A program made the translations under genes and the position numbers. This document shows positions 9,201 through 16,997 of a stretch of 34,427 nt of DNA, piece after piece; positions within the stretch are counted from its first letter, which is position 1; the number at the start of each line of letters is the position of its first letter. The stretch covers positions 1 through 34,427 of the forward strand of contig JAWXAU010000184.1 of assembly GCA_034439655.1 (NCBI GenBank), written 5' to 3'. The notes below the pieces were generated by a model, which saw nothing but the letters and a program-made list of their open reading frames with translations, was not told the origin of the DNA and searched no databases. The DNA comes from Bacteroidota bacterium. GTDB taxonomy: Bacteria; Bacteroidota; Bacteroidia; UKL13-3.

Positions 9201-9217
9201 TTTAGAACATTTCTAAA
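9201..9217. promoter_or_regulatory. Candidate iron-responsive operator upstream of feoA
   Basis: TTTAGAACATTTCTAAA is a perfect 7-bp inverted repeat with a 3-nt centre. It lies 19 nt before the feoA ATG and about 40 nt before the divergent secDF promoter box. Symmetry, size and position fit an operator for a DtxR/MntR- or Fur-type regulator. The regulator itself is inference. Confidence 0.5.
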
Positions 9218-9256
9218 GAGCTAGGCAAAAGATTTGTGAAAAACTTGTGAATGGGT

Positions 9257-9287
9257 TTGGAAAGGTATGGGTATAGGTCTATATTTG
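9257..9287 (+). promoter_or_regulatory. secDF promoter, Bacteroidota type
   Basis: TTG at 9257-9259 and TATATTTG at 9280-9287 are 20 nt apart. They match the -33 TTG and -7 TAnnTTTG consensus of Bacteroidota. The predicted start is about 5-7 nt after the box, giving a leader of about 70 nt before the ATG at 9362. This is the best-formed promoter in the window. Confidence 0.7.
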
Positions 9288-9361
9288 CCCCTCTTTTTAC
9301 AAAACCGTATATAGATATAACAATATTAAAATCAATAACTTAAAAAGGAATAATTTAAAGT

Positions 9362-12211
9362 ATGAAAAGCCAAGGAGCCATTAAGGTATTTGCCATTGCA
9401 TTCGCATTGGTCTGCATGTTCCAACTGTCATTTACATTGGTAACAAAGTGGGTAGAAAGCGATGCCGCCGACTTTGCGAACGGGAACCCCATCCTCGAAA
9501 AACAATATCTTGATTCGGTTAGTTCCGAAAAAGTATATCCAATTTTGCCATTTACTTATAGGCAATGCAAAGACCGGGAAATAAATTTAGGACTGGACTT
9601 AAAAGGTGGAATGAACGCCACTTTAGAAGTTTCAATTCCCGACCTTATCCGCAACCTTGCAAAAAACAGCACCAATCCCGATTTCAATGGTGCTATGGAT
9701 GAAGCCTATAAAAGGCAGCTTACTAGCCAAAAAGGTTTTGTGGATTTATTCTATGAATCGTTTAAAGACAAAAGCCCAAGCAAAAGCCTTGCAGGAATTT
9801 TTGCAAATAAAGATAACTCCAAGTATATAACAAATGTATCATCGAACGATGAAGTAATTAGCTATATACGCAAGCAAGCCACTGATGCTATCGATCGTAC
9901 TTTCAAAATCCTAAGGTCGCGTATCGACAAGTTTGGTACCACCCAGCCTAATATACAAAAATTGGGGACAACAGGCCGTATTTTGGTGGAATTGCCCGGT
10001 GTGAGCGACCCTGTGCGTGTAAAGAAACTTTTGCAAGGTACTGCACGCTTAGAGTTTTATCGTACCTACGACCTTAAACAATTTGCCCAAAAGGATGGTG
10101 TATGGGATCGCATGAATACTGCCGTTCGTAATAAAATGGGAGGTATAAAATTAGATACCGCATTGGTAAAAGACACAGGCCAGCAAGCACTAGATAATAA
10201 AGTTTTCGATTCCATTCCATTTGCGAAATATTTTCAACGCGTAAATTCCAATGGCGAAGAAAATGTATTGTGTTACGTGTCCGTAAAAGACACACCTAAA
10301 TTCAATAATTTAATACAAATGGCCGATATGAAGTCGTTGGCCCCAAATGTACGTTTATTATATGCTGCCAAACAACGTTCTAAGTCAGAACCTTTTTATG
10401 GGGTTTATATTATCGAAACTAAAAATGATGGCTCACCTTTATTGGACGGTAGCGTAATTACTGATGCTAGAAAAGATGTGAACCAAGGTGGTGCCAAAGA
10501 AATTTCGATGAGCATGAACAGCGACGGTGCAAAAGCATGGAAACTGATAACAGGGCAAAACAAAGATAAGTTTATAGCCATCGTCTTGGATAGTGTGGTT
10601 TATTCGGCACCAAGGGTTATTAATGAAATACCCAACGGGCAATCGCAGATTACAGGAAACTTCACCGATGAGGAAGCAAGCGACATGGCCAATATATTAA
10701 AAGCAGGTCAGTTGCCAGCTCCAGCACATATTGTTGAAGAAGCTATAGTAGGTCCTACCTTGGGTCAGGAATCTATTAATGCAGGTTTGCTTTCCTTTAT
10801 TATAGCTTTATTATTGGTATTGGTATTTATGGTATTCTATTATAGTAATGCAGGTTGGGTTGCCGATATCGCTTTGTTCTGTAACGTATTCTTTATTATG
10901 GGTGTGTTGGCTTCGCTTAATGCAGTGCTCACCATGCCAGGTATAGCAGGCATTGTGCTTACCATTGGTCTGTCGGTGGATGCTAATATTTTAATATTTG
11001 AACGTATTCGTGAAGAGTTGTTGAGTGGGAAAGCTACTAGCAACGCTATACGAGATGGTTATAAAAATGCGATGTCGTCCATCTTGGACTCCAATATCAC
11101 TACCTTATTATTAGGAATTATATTATATATGTTTGGAACAGGCCCAGTTCAAGGATTTGCAACCACACTTATTATAGGTATCCTCACTTCATTGTTCTCC
11201 GCTATCTTTATCACCCGTATGGTTTTTGAACGTTGGTTGAGCAAAAACAAGGAGATCAGGTTCAGTACCAATTTTAGCAAAGGTGCTTTCCGCAATATCA
11301 ATATCGATTGGGTTAAACGTCGTAAATCATATTATTTATTCTCCTCTAGTATTATAGCTTTGGGTGTAGTATTTTACTTTATCAATGGGTTTAATTTCGG
11401 TGTAGGATTTAAAGGTGGTCGTACTTATACCGTTGAGTTTAACAAAACTGCTTCCAATGACGAGCTGCGTGCTGAATTGGCTAAAACACTTGGCAACCCT
11501 CCCGAAGTAAAAACTTTTGGAGAAAGTCGAAAAAAAATTACAACTACTTATAAAATTAATGAAACCGACAATAAAACGGATTCTATCGTAGAAGGTGCTT
11601 TGATTGCGGGCTTGCATAATTGGGGCGTTACAAAACTAGATATAAAGAGTTCGCAAAAAGTAGAACCGACCATAGCTGATGATATTAAACAGACTGCTAT
11701 ATGGGCCATTTTATTTTCGTGTGTGCTCATGTTTATCTTTATTATGATACGATTCCGCAAATGGCAATATGGCTTGGGTGCAACAGTAGCTCTCTTCCAC
11801 GACGTGCTCATCATTCTTTCCTTCTATACTATATTAAATGGAGTAATGCCTTTCACGTTAGAAATAGATCAAGATTTTATTGCAGCTCTGCTTACCGTTA
11901 TGGGTTATTCAATGACCGATACGGTGGTGGTGTTCGACAGAATAAGGGAATACCTGAACTTGCGCAAGAAACGTGAGCTTGAAGGAGAAGAAAAGATAAC
12001 GGTTATTAACCACGCCTTGAACAGTACACTTAGCCGTACCTTAATTACCTCTTTGACTATCTTTATCGTAATTTTGGCAATCTTTATATTCGGTGGTGAA
12101 GTAATACGTGGATTCTCTTTCTCACTACTTATAGGTATTGTGATTGGAACCTATTCATCTATATGTATAGCTACACCAGTTGTGGTAGATTTCGACAAAG
12201 ACAAGAGCTAA
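9362..12211 (+). CDS. secDF: Protein translocase SecDF, one-piece form
   Basis: A 949-residue fusion of SecD and SecF, an inner-membrane RND-type accessory to SecYEG that uses the proton gradient to help proteins leave the channel. The SecD half begins with a membrane helix and shows LGLDLKGGMNATLEV (about 76-90), a large periplasmic region, then EEAIVGPTLGQESINAG and a helix bundle (about 455-620). The SecF half starts near residue 645 (NINIDWVKRRKSYY) and has FNFGVGFKGGRTYTVEF followed by helices including ALLTVMGYSMTDTVVVFDRIREY. The fused form is common in Bacteroidota. It has its own promoter at 9257-9287 and a strong terminator downstream, so it is probably monocistronic. Confidence 0.97.
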   Translation: MKSQGAIKVFAIAFALVCMFQLSFTLVTKWVESDAADFANGNPILEKQYLDSVSSEKVYPILPFTYRQCKDREINLGLDLKGGMNATLEVSIPDLIRNLAKNSTNPDFNGAMDEAYKRQLTSQKGFVDLFYESFKDKSPSKSLAGIFANKDNSKYITNVSSNDEVISYIRKQATDAIDRTFKILRSRIDKFGTTQPNIQKLGTTGRILVELPGVSDPVRVKKLLQGTARLEFYRTYDLKQFAQKDGVWDRMNTAVRNKMGGIKLDTALVKDTGQQALDNKVFDSIPFAKYFQRVNSNGEENVLCYVSVKDTPKFNNLIQMADMKSLAPNVRLLYAAKQRSKSEPFYGVYIIETKNDGSPLLDGSVITDARKDVNQGGAKEISMSMNSDGAKAWKLITGQNKDKFIAIVLDSVVYSAPRVINEIPNGQSQITGNFTDEEASDMANILKAGQLPAPAHIVEEAIVGPTLGQESINAGLLSFIIALLLVLVFMVFYYSNAGWVADIALFCNVFFIMGVLASLNAVLTMPGIAGIVLTIGLSVDANILIFERIREELLSGKATSNAIRDGYKNAMSSILDSNITTLLLGIILYMFGTGPVQGFATTLIIGILTSLFSAIFITRMVFERWLSKNKEIRFSTNFSKGAFRNINIDWVKRRKSYYLFSSSIIALGVVFYFINGFNFGVGFKGGRTYTVEFNKTASNDELRAELAKTLGNPPEVKTFGESRKKITTTYKINETDNKTDSIVEGALIAGLHNWGVTKLDIKSSQKVEPTIADDIKQTAIWAILFSCVLMFIFIMIRFRKWQYGLGATVALFHDVLIILSFYTILNGVMPFTLEIDQDFIAALLTVMGYSMTDTVVVFDRIREYLNLRKKRELEGEEKITVINHALNSTLSRTLITSLTIFIVILAIFIFGGEVIRGFSFSLLIGIVIGTYSSICIATPVVVDFDKDKS

Positions 12212-12320
12212 TTAAGTGCTAGTTCAAATACTCCTCTTTTTTCGTTAGGCTCAAAAGAGAAGCTTTCTATCCAAGCACCGATTTTTAGTTCAGATATTAA
12301 TTAATATAAAAGAGTTTTAT

Positions 12321-12353
12321 AAAGACGCCTGCGAAATCGGGCGTCTTTTTTTG
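12321..12353 (+). terminator. Rho-independent terminator downstream of secDF
   Basis: AAAGACGCC (12321-12329) pairs perfectly with GGCGTCTTT (12340-12348) around a 10-nt loop, followed by a T run. It lies 110 nt after the secDF stop. The weaker CTCTTTT/AAAAGAG inverted repeat before it has no T run. Confidence 0.85.
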
Positions 12354-12382
12354 TTGAAATATATTTTTTATCGAAACCCCCA

Positions 12383-12406
12383 TTGTCGCCGTTCTGCGAA
12401 CAGTAA
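12383..12406 (+). repeat. 24-nt palindromic repeat, copy 1
   Basis: TTGTCGCCGTTCTGCGAACA plus GTAA. The core CCGTTC-TGC-GAACaG forms a short hairpin with one mismatch. It sits directly beside the left end of the MITE-like element at 12407. Related copies lie at 14873, 15720, 15796 and 15865. Confidence 0.7.
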
Positions 12407-12527
12407 TACCGAAACTCAATATATAATAGTCCAAAAAAAGTGGGACTAAACATATTCTAGTTCGGCATTACCATTCTAAAAACCAATCCGCCCCAAGCAG
12501 AGAACTATTGTAGTTTAAGAAATGGTA
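12407..12527 (+). repeat. MITE-like element, copy 2
   Basis: A 121-nt element that begins TACCGAAACTCAATATATAA and ends AGAAATGGTA, so its ends are TACC...GGTA. TAA stands on both sides, a possible 3-bp target duplication. Inside are an inverted pair TAGTCC (12427-12432) / GGGACTA (12442-12448), then a right module with TAGTTC (12458-12463) / GAACTA and TACCATTC / GAAATGGTA. No ORF is inside. With the terminator and the 24-nt repeat it fills most of the gene-free stretch 12212-12622. The last 95 nt of that gap show nothing else. Confidence 0.75.
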
Positions 12528-12622
12528 TAACTATGTAATAACTGCCAAGTCTGCAACCAAAAAAAGCTATTAGCAATGGATTGGCATTACTACTTTTTGC
12601 GTATTGACTTGCCCATTGCAGA

Positions 12623-12949
12623 ATGAATACATTTGTCACAGTTACTTACAAAGGTGAAAATATTAATATTAGCACTGCCGATTATATAAAATACAGAGGG
12701 GTTGGTTTCGATAAAATTAAAATGCCTGCTGTATTTCTGCCCTATAAAGCAAATGTTGATATTGTTGTTTCTTCAGCATCGGTGGGCAAAAGTGCTACGC
12801 TTCATCTCCAATCAAAATTATGGGGATTGACAACCGCAGTAAATTGCTGTACCTTTCCCATAGCCTCGCATATCTTAGACTATGCCACAAAAAATGACAG
12901 GGTATTAAAACCTCGCTTGCTAGATTGTTACAGCTTTCTTAAACGGTAA
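12623..12949 (+). CDS. Hypothetical 108-residue protein
   Basis: An orphan ORF that I do not recognise. It has plausible codon use for this genome and no signal peptide or membrane helix. The N-terminal half (about 1-65) is beta-like and the C-terminal half contains two adjacent Cys (NCCTF). There is no clear promoter or ribosome site. It lies 95 nt downstream of a MITE-like element, in a stretch with repeats and broken genes, so it may be a remnant of a longer gene or a chance ORF. The convergent MaoC-like gene ends 37 nt beyond it. Confidence 0.4.
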   Translation: MNTFVTVTYKGENINISTADYIKYRGVGFDKIKMPAVFLPYKANVDIVVSSASVGKSATLHLQSKLWGLTTAVNCCTFPIASHILDYATKNDRVLKPRLLDCYSFLKR

Positions 12950-12986
12950 ACCTAAGAGCGAATGGACCACACCTTAATATATTTTA

Positions 12987-13400
12987 TTAAGCATTTACAA
13001 ACTGCTGGCGGTTAAGCAACATAGCTTCGCCTGTGGTAGTAAGTTCATTGGTTCCTACTTCGTAAATATTCGTTTCGATAACGGCTCTATTTTTTTCGTA
13101 GTTTACTTCTTTTACAGTGAGGCGGGCTTCATATTCTCTACCTGCAAACATCGGTTTCATAAACTTCATACTTTGCGATAGGTACACATTGCCATCGGCA
13201 TAAAACAAGGTGCCGAAAATTTTGGTGAATACACAAGCACCTAGGTAACCGTGCATAATACGCTGACCAAACATGCTGTTTTTTGCATACGCTTCATCTA
13301 TATGCAATGGGTTGGTATCGCCCGATACTTGGGCAAATACATTCACCTGCTCTTGTGTATAAGAAAAGCGGTGGTTAAAAGTTTCTCCTGCTGTTATCAT
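12987..13400 (-). CDS. MaoC-like (R)-specific enoyl-CoA hydratase
   Basis: A 137-residue single hot-dog domain protein of the MaoC/PhaJ type. The hydratase motif is complete: Asp28 and His33 in SGDTNPLHIDEAYA, followed by FGQRIMHGYLGA, the usual second conserved block. Such enzymes add water to trans-2-enoyl-CoA (or enoyl-ACP) to give the (R)-3-hydroxyacyl form, linking beta-oxidation intermediates to other lipid pathways. It acts in the cytoplasm. No polymer synthase or thiolase is near, so the pathway cannot be set. The start is the first ATG and gives a normal N-terminus. Confidence 0.9.
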   Translation of the reverse strand: MITAGETFNHRFSYTQEQVNVFAQVSGDTNPLHIDEAYAKNSMFGQRIMHGYLGACVFTKIFGTLFYADGNVYLSQSMKFMKPMFAGREYEARLTVKEVNYEKNRAVIETNIYEVGTNELTTTGEAMLLNRQQFVNA

Positions 13401-13616
13401 GTTAATTTATTATAAGTTAATGGTTTCAAAAATCGAAGATTTAAAAAGATATGATATATCTCAGATTTTTTTTGCAAAGTTACAAAAACAAAAGCCTTTG
13501 CTCTGTTGTTGGTATAAGTTGTTGACATTTGACAAAAGTCAAGCTACCATTTGCATCAGCATGCACTTATATAGAATTATTAAAATATAGGATAAGCATT
13601 GAATGCAAAAACAATA

Positions 13617-13624
13617 TACATTTG
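13617..13624 (+). promoter_or_regulatory. -7 box of the thioredoxin gene
   Basis: TACATTTG matches TAnnTTTG and lies 25 nt before the ATG at 13650. A TTG at 13599 is only 15 nt upstream, closer than the usual 19-21, so the -33 part is uncertain. Confidence 0.4.
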
Positions 13625-13649
13625 TAACCGAATAAAATTATATAACACA

Positions 13650-13973
13650 ATGGCAATAGAAATAACAGACAGCAACTGGCAAGAGGTTGTAATGAATTCA
13701 GACAAACCCGTATTGGTCGATTTTTGGGCAGAATGGTGTGGCCCCTGCCGTATGGTGGGCCCTATCGTAGAAGAACTTTCGAAAGAATATGAGGGAAAAG
13801 CAGTGATAGGGAAAATGAATGTAGACTTTAACCCCGGCATTTCGCAAGAATATGGTATCCGAAGTATCCCCACCTTGTTGATTTTTAAAGGCGGGCAGTT
13901 GGTCGATAAACAAGTAGGTGCCGTACCAAAGAATGTATTGGCGGGCAAACTAGACAACCAAATAGCTTCTTAA
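13650..13973 (+). CDS. trxA: Thioredoxin
   Basis: A 107-residue cytoplasmic thioredoxin that reduces protein disulfides. The active site WCGPC has Cys30 and Cys33, and cis-Pro74 lies in RSIPTLLIF. The chosen ATG at 13650 gives the normal thioredoxin length. An upstream ATG in the same frame (13599) would add 17 residues without family support and would lie upstream of the -7 box. A hairpin terminator follows directly. It is a single-gene unit with no reductase nearby. Confidence 0.96.
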   Translation: MAIEITDSNWQEVVMNSDKPVLVDFWAEWCGPCRMVGPIVEELSKEYEGKAVIGKMNVDFNPGISQEYGIRSIPTLLIFKGGQLVDKQVGAVPKNVLAGKLDNQIAS

Positions 13974-13993
13974 ATTTACCGAAAAAGAAATTG

Positions 13994-14023
13994 AACCCGT
14001 AGTGAACACTGCGGGTTTTTTTT
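13994..14023 (+). terminator. Rho-independent terminator of trxA
   Basis: AACCCG (13994-13999) pairs with CGGGTT (14012-14017). An inner AGT/ACT pair extends the stem, and T8 follows. It begins 21 nt after the thioredoxin stop. Confidence 0.85.
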
Positions 14024-14073
14024 GTTTGTTCATTAAAGAAATATATAATTAATTTGTATAAAAATATACCAGC

Positions 14074-14781
14074 ATGAACTGTAAAGAAGTACTAAGAGAA
14101 TTAGAAAAAATGGGCACTGCCCAAACCAGAAAAACATGGGCCAACCATGGTGCCAAAGAACCTTTCTTCGGTGTAAAAATTGGTGATATGAAAATCATAC
14201 AAAAAAAGGTCAAGAAAGATTATGAACTTTCATTGCAGCTATATGATAGCGGCAATTCCGATGCTATGTATTTAGCGGGACTTATAGCCGATGAAAAAAG
14301 AATAACCAAAGAAGACTTACAACGCTGGGCCGAAAATGCTAGCTGGCACATGGTGAGCGAATTTACTGTGCCCTGGATTGCTGCCGAAAGTTTTTACGGT
14401 TGGATACTGGGCATGGAGTGGATAGATTCTCCTGACCCCAAAATAGCATCATGCGGTTGGGCTACTTTAGCAAGTGTGGTATCTCTTAAACCAGATGCCG
14501 AATTGAATATACAATTATTGGATAAAATCTTAAACCGCGTCGCCAAAAATATACATAGTGCCCCCAATCGTGTTCGATATACCATGAATGGATTTGTAAT
14601 TGCTGTGGGTTCGTATATAGAATCACTTACCGATAAAGCCATTGCCACTGCCGAAAAGATTGGTAACGTAGAAGTAGAAATGGGCGGCACATGTTGCAAA
14701 GTACCTACAGCCAAAGAATATATATTAAAGGTGAAAGCTGCTGGAAAAATTGGGAAGAAACGGAAGGAGGCGAGGTGCTAG
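14074..14781 (+). CDS. AlkD-like DNA alkylation repair HEAT protein
   Basis: A 235-residue all-helical protein of the DNA alkylation repair (AlkD-like) family, built from HEAT-like repeats (for example ELEKMGTAQTRKTWANHG, FFGVKIGDMKIIQKK and RVRYTMNGFVIAVGSYI). In Bacillus AlkD a Trp/Asp/Arg set acts on alkylated bases. The equivalent block here seems to read NASWHMVSEFTVPWIAAES, where the usual WxxVD Asp is not seen, so it belongs to a divergent subfamily. Glycosylase activity should not be assumed. The C-terminus has Cys residues (GGTCCKVP) and a basic tail. It stands alone between trxA and a repeat-bearing gap. Confidence 0.85.
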   Translation: MNCKEVLRELEKMGTAQTRKTWANHGAKEPFFGVKIGDMKIIQKKVKKDYELSLQLYDSGNSDAMYLAGLIADEKRITKEDLQRWAENASWHMVSEFTVPWIAAESFYGWILGMEWIDSPDPKIASCGWATLASVVSLKPDAELNIQLLDKILNRVAKNIHSAPNRVRYTMNGFVIAVGSYIESLTDKAIATAEKIGNVEVEMGGTCCKVPTAKEYILKVKAAGKIGKKRKEARC

Positions 14782-14872
14782 ATATATTTTATGGTAATAA
14801 GTGAAACAAGAAATGGGTTCTACTTTTGTCGTCCAGAACCTTTAGGGAGCAAAACCTGATTGCTACTGTAAG

Positions 14873-14896
14873 TCACAATTCGCAGAACGCCGACAA
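14873..14896 (-). repeat. 24-nt palindromic repeat, copy 2 (inverted)
   Basis: On the minus strand this reads TTGTCGGCGTTCTGCGAATT plus GTGA, a close match to the copies at 12383 and 15796. It lies in the 235-nt gap between the AlkD-like gene and the broken beta-barrel gene. Confidence 0.65.
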
Positions 14897-15016
14897 CGTG
14901 GGGTGAGAGAAAAGAAATGAAGGACGAAATAGCTAAATTGACCCGTTTAACATGTACGTTAAATATCATAACTTTGAAACCATTTATTTTTTTGCAACCC
15001 AAGAACGCACACCACA

Positions 15017-15696
15017 ATGAAAAAAGTTGCCTGTATAATAATCATCCTTCATTGCACAATTAACCTTTATGCAGGTCATCCCGAAAAAAATGCTTTTCAG
15101 TATAGTATTTCAGGATGCTATGGATTGAACCTGCTGTGGTTAATTGAGGGTAGGAAGACTTGGCCTTTAGGACCTGTTATTATAACCTGTGAAGCCAGAA
15201 AAGGGAAAACCGGCACTGTGCTTGAAGTTAATTATAGCGAGAATCATTATATAAATTATAATCGCGGACATATATATACATACGAGGGGAATTCGTGGTT
15301 CAAAACTGAAACAAGAAGAACACACACAATATTATATAGGGCAAGGGTAATGGCAGGGATGAACAGGTATTTCTGTCATTCAAAACAAAACGAATTGTAT
15401 GCAGGTTTTCGCATTGGATATTATTACATGAAAGAAAAATACCAGTATACTTTTGACGAACCAGTTAGAAAAATTGCAGTAGATAACCCAAGTAACAGCG
15501 TAGGTATTTCTATATTCGATTGGATCGGTTACCAAAGAATTTGCGGACGTATTTGTGTTCGGGTAATTATACCATAGGGAAACGTCTTTCGCTTAACTAC
15601 GAAATTGGAATTGGCGGTGGACCGGTTTTAAATGCAGGAATTAAAATGAGAATAAGTCAGAAATCTGCAATAAATTGGGTGCTTCGTTCTGCCTGA
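15017..15696 (+). pseudogene. Outer-membrane beta-barrel-type gene with frameshift
   Basis: The first frame (15017-15577) encodes 186 residues with a signal peptide (VACIIIILHCTINLYA) and barrel-like strands (YAGFRIGYYYMKEKYQYTF, VGISIFDWIGYQRI). It then turns into non-barrel sequence (CGRICVRVIIP) and stops. A shifted frame from about 15544 to the TGA at 15694-15696 reads NYTIGKRLSLNYEIGIGGG and then GIKMRIS, which looks like the missing last strands. A third frame briefly reads ADVFVFG between them, so one -1 shift or two +1 shifts near 15540-15565 could explain the break. It is either a decayed gene or a sequencing error. Three 24-nt repeats follow directly. Confidence 0.75.
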
Positions 15697-15719
15697 TTTT
15701 TCTTTGTTCAGATACTCCG

Positions 15720-15888
15720 TTGTCGCCGTTCTGCGACCGGTGGCTATAGCTGATGTCCTTGCAGATCACTAAATCTTACTCTTAATCCAAACCTGTTGTC
15801 GCCGCACTGCGAACGGTGACTTAATGAATATGGCCCTATAACTGCAAGGTATGCGACCGCCACGCTGTCGCCGCTCTGCCAACGGTAA
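15720..15888 (+). repeat. Cluster of three 24-nt palindromic repeats
   Basis: Copies start at 15720, 15796 and 15865, all in the same direction, 76 and 69 nt apart. The shared frame is TTGTCGCCG-N-TGCGAACGGTgA. The hairpin arms are partly broken in each copy (GACCGG, CCGCAC, CCAACGG). The spacers are unrelated to each other. No REP-associated (RAYT) transposase is in the window. Confidence 0.75.
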
Positions 15889-15911
15889 CAATAATTGGTT
15901 TTTGCATATTA

Positions 15912-16997
15912 CTATATCTTATTCCTAATCCAATTTTTCAACCACATGCCTGGCGAACTTTGTGGTATAAAATAGTTAACCAAATGCTGAGGTACAGTAT
16001 TATATATTTTTTTTTCTGAGGAGTTCACCAAGTTGAGACCCGAACCTTCAATTCTATTGATATAATTGAGCTCTGGCGGTTTCAAATCTAAAGCATATCG
16101 ACTTTCTACAGTAGAGATATTTTGAGAAGTAAGCACTTTTTCGGTGATAATATGTTCTGATTTTTTTTGTCCATATATATCAAAACTAATATTGTCGATG
16201 GGAATATGTTCCATATAACTATCATATATCGCGTCACTTTCTGCAAACGATTTAAATCGTGCATGCCCCTCAAAACCTACCCATAAATTTGATTGAAACT
16301 GATTGCTATTTTTGCTATGGTGCCCGCCTGCTATTCCTGTATTAGTAGAAAAAGAAGCTCTCGGATAAACCATATATTTATTTTCTTCCACCATCCATGC
16401 ACAGAGCCATTTTTTCCATGAACTCTCGGGCCAATTTGCAATTTTTTCGGGCAAGGCCAAAGTATATAAATATTCATCACTTTTATTTTCAATCCAAATT
16501 AAAAATTCTTTTGCGGCCCAAGGGAATAAGACAAAACCTGACGAAGATGGGTACTGCATAAAATATACATCACTCCCATCAAACAAAGGCCACAAAGGCA
16601 GTTCCGTGAGTTGGTGATAAGGCTGGTGATACAAGGATATGCCACAAATATATTTGTCAGTATGATAATAGCTATATGCTTCTGTTATATATTGATGATA
16701 ATTATCTGCTATATATAAATCGTCTTCAAAGATTATACTAAGTGTATCATTATTTATTTGTGCAATCAGGTTTAATATATGTTTTTTTAATCCCAAATGG
16801 GTATCCATTTGTATCATGTTTTTAGTCCCGAAATTCCAGGCAAAATCGTTTGCAACTTTATATACTTCTGCCTGCTTGTCGGAAAAATCGATGCTTACCG
16901 TTAGAGATATAGTGCCCTGTTTGGTAGCCTTGTGCAAGGATTGTAGCATTTGGTGCAATGCCGTTGGTCGGTTATATGCAGCAACAATTATTTGCAT
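15912..16997 (-). CDS. Glycosyltransferase, GT-A fold (GT2/GT13-like)
   Basis: A 361-residue GT-A type glycosyltransferase. The N-terminus MQIIVAAYNRPTALHQML is the usual nucleotide-sugar-binding start. The acidic metal-binding motif EDD lies at 91-93 (IIFEDDLYIADNY), preceded by HLGLKKHI, which recalls GT13-like enzymes. There is no membrane helix, so it probably works on the cytoplasmic side. The last 120 residues show no known domain to me. Its start overlaps the end of the GT4 gene by 10 nt, so the two are translated as a pair and probably build the same glycan. Donor and acceptor are unknown. Confidence 0.88.
   Translation of the reverse strand: MQIIVAAYNRPTALHQMLQSLHKATKQGTISLTVSIDFSDKQAEVYKVANDFAWNFGTKNMIQMDTHLGLKKHILNLIAQINNDTLSIIFEDDLYIADNYHQYITEAYSYYHTDKYICGISLYHQPYHQLTELPLWPLFDGSDVYFMQYPSSSGFVLFPWAAKEFLIWIENKSDEYLYTLALPEKIANWPESSWKKWLCAWMVEENKYMVYPRASFSTNTGIAGGHHSKNSNQFQSNLWVGFEGHARFKSFAESDAIYDSYMEHIPIDNISFDIYGQKKSEHIITEKVLTSQNISTVESRYALDLKPPELNYINRIEGSGLNLVNSSEKKIYNTVPQHLVNYFIPQSSPGMWLKNWIRNKI

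Noticed and set aside
12234-12259. CTCTTTT/AAAAGAG inverted repeat as secDF terminator
   Set aside because: It has a 12-nt loop and no T run. The stronger hairpin at 12321 explains termination.
15720-15888. CRISPR-like spacing of three repeats
   Set aside because: Only three diverged copies with spacers of about 45-52 nt, single copies elsewhere in both directions, and no cas genes.
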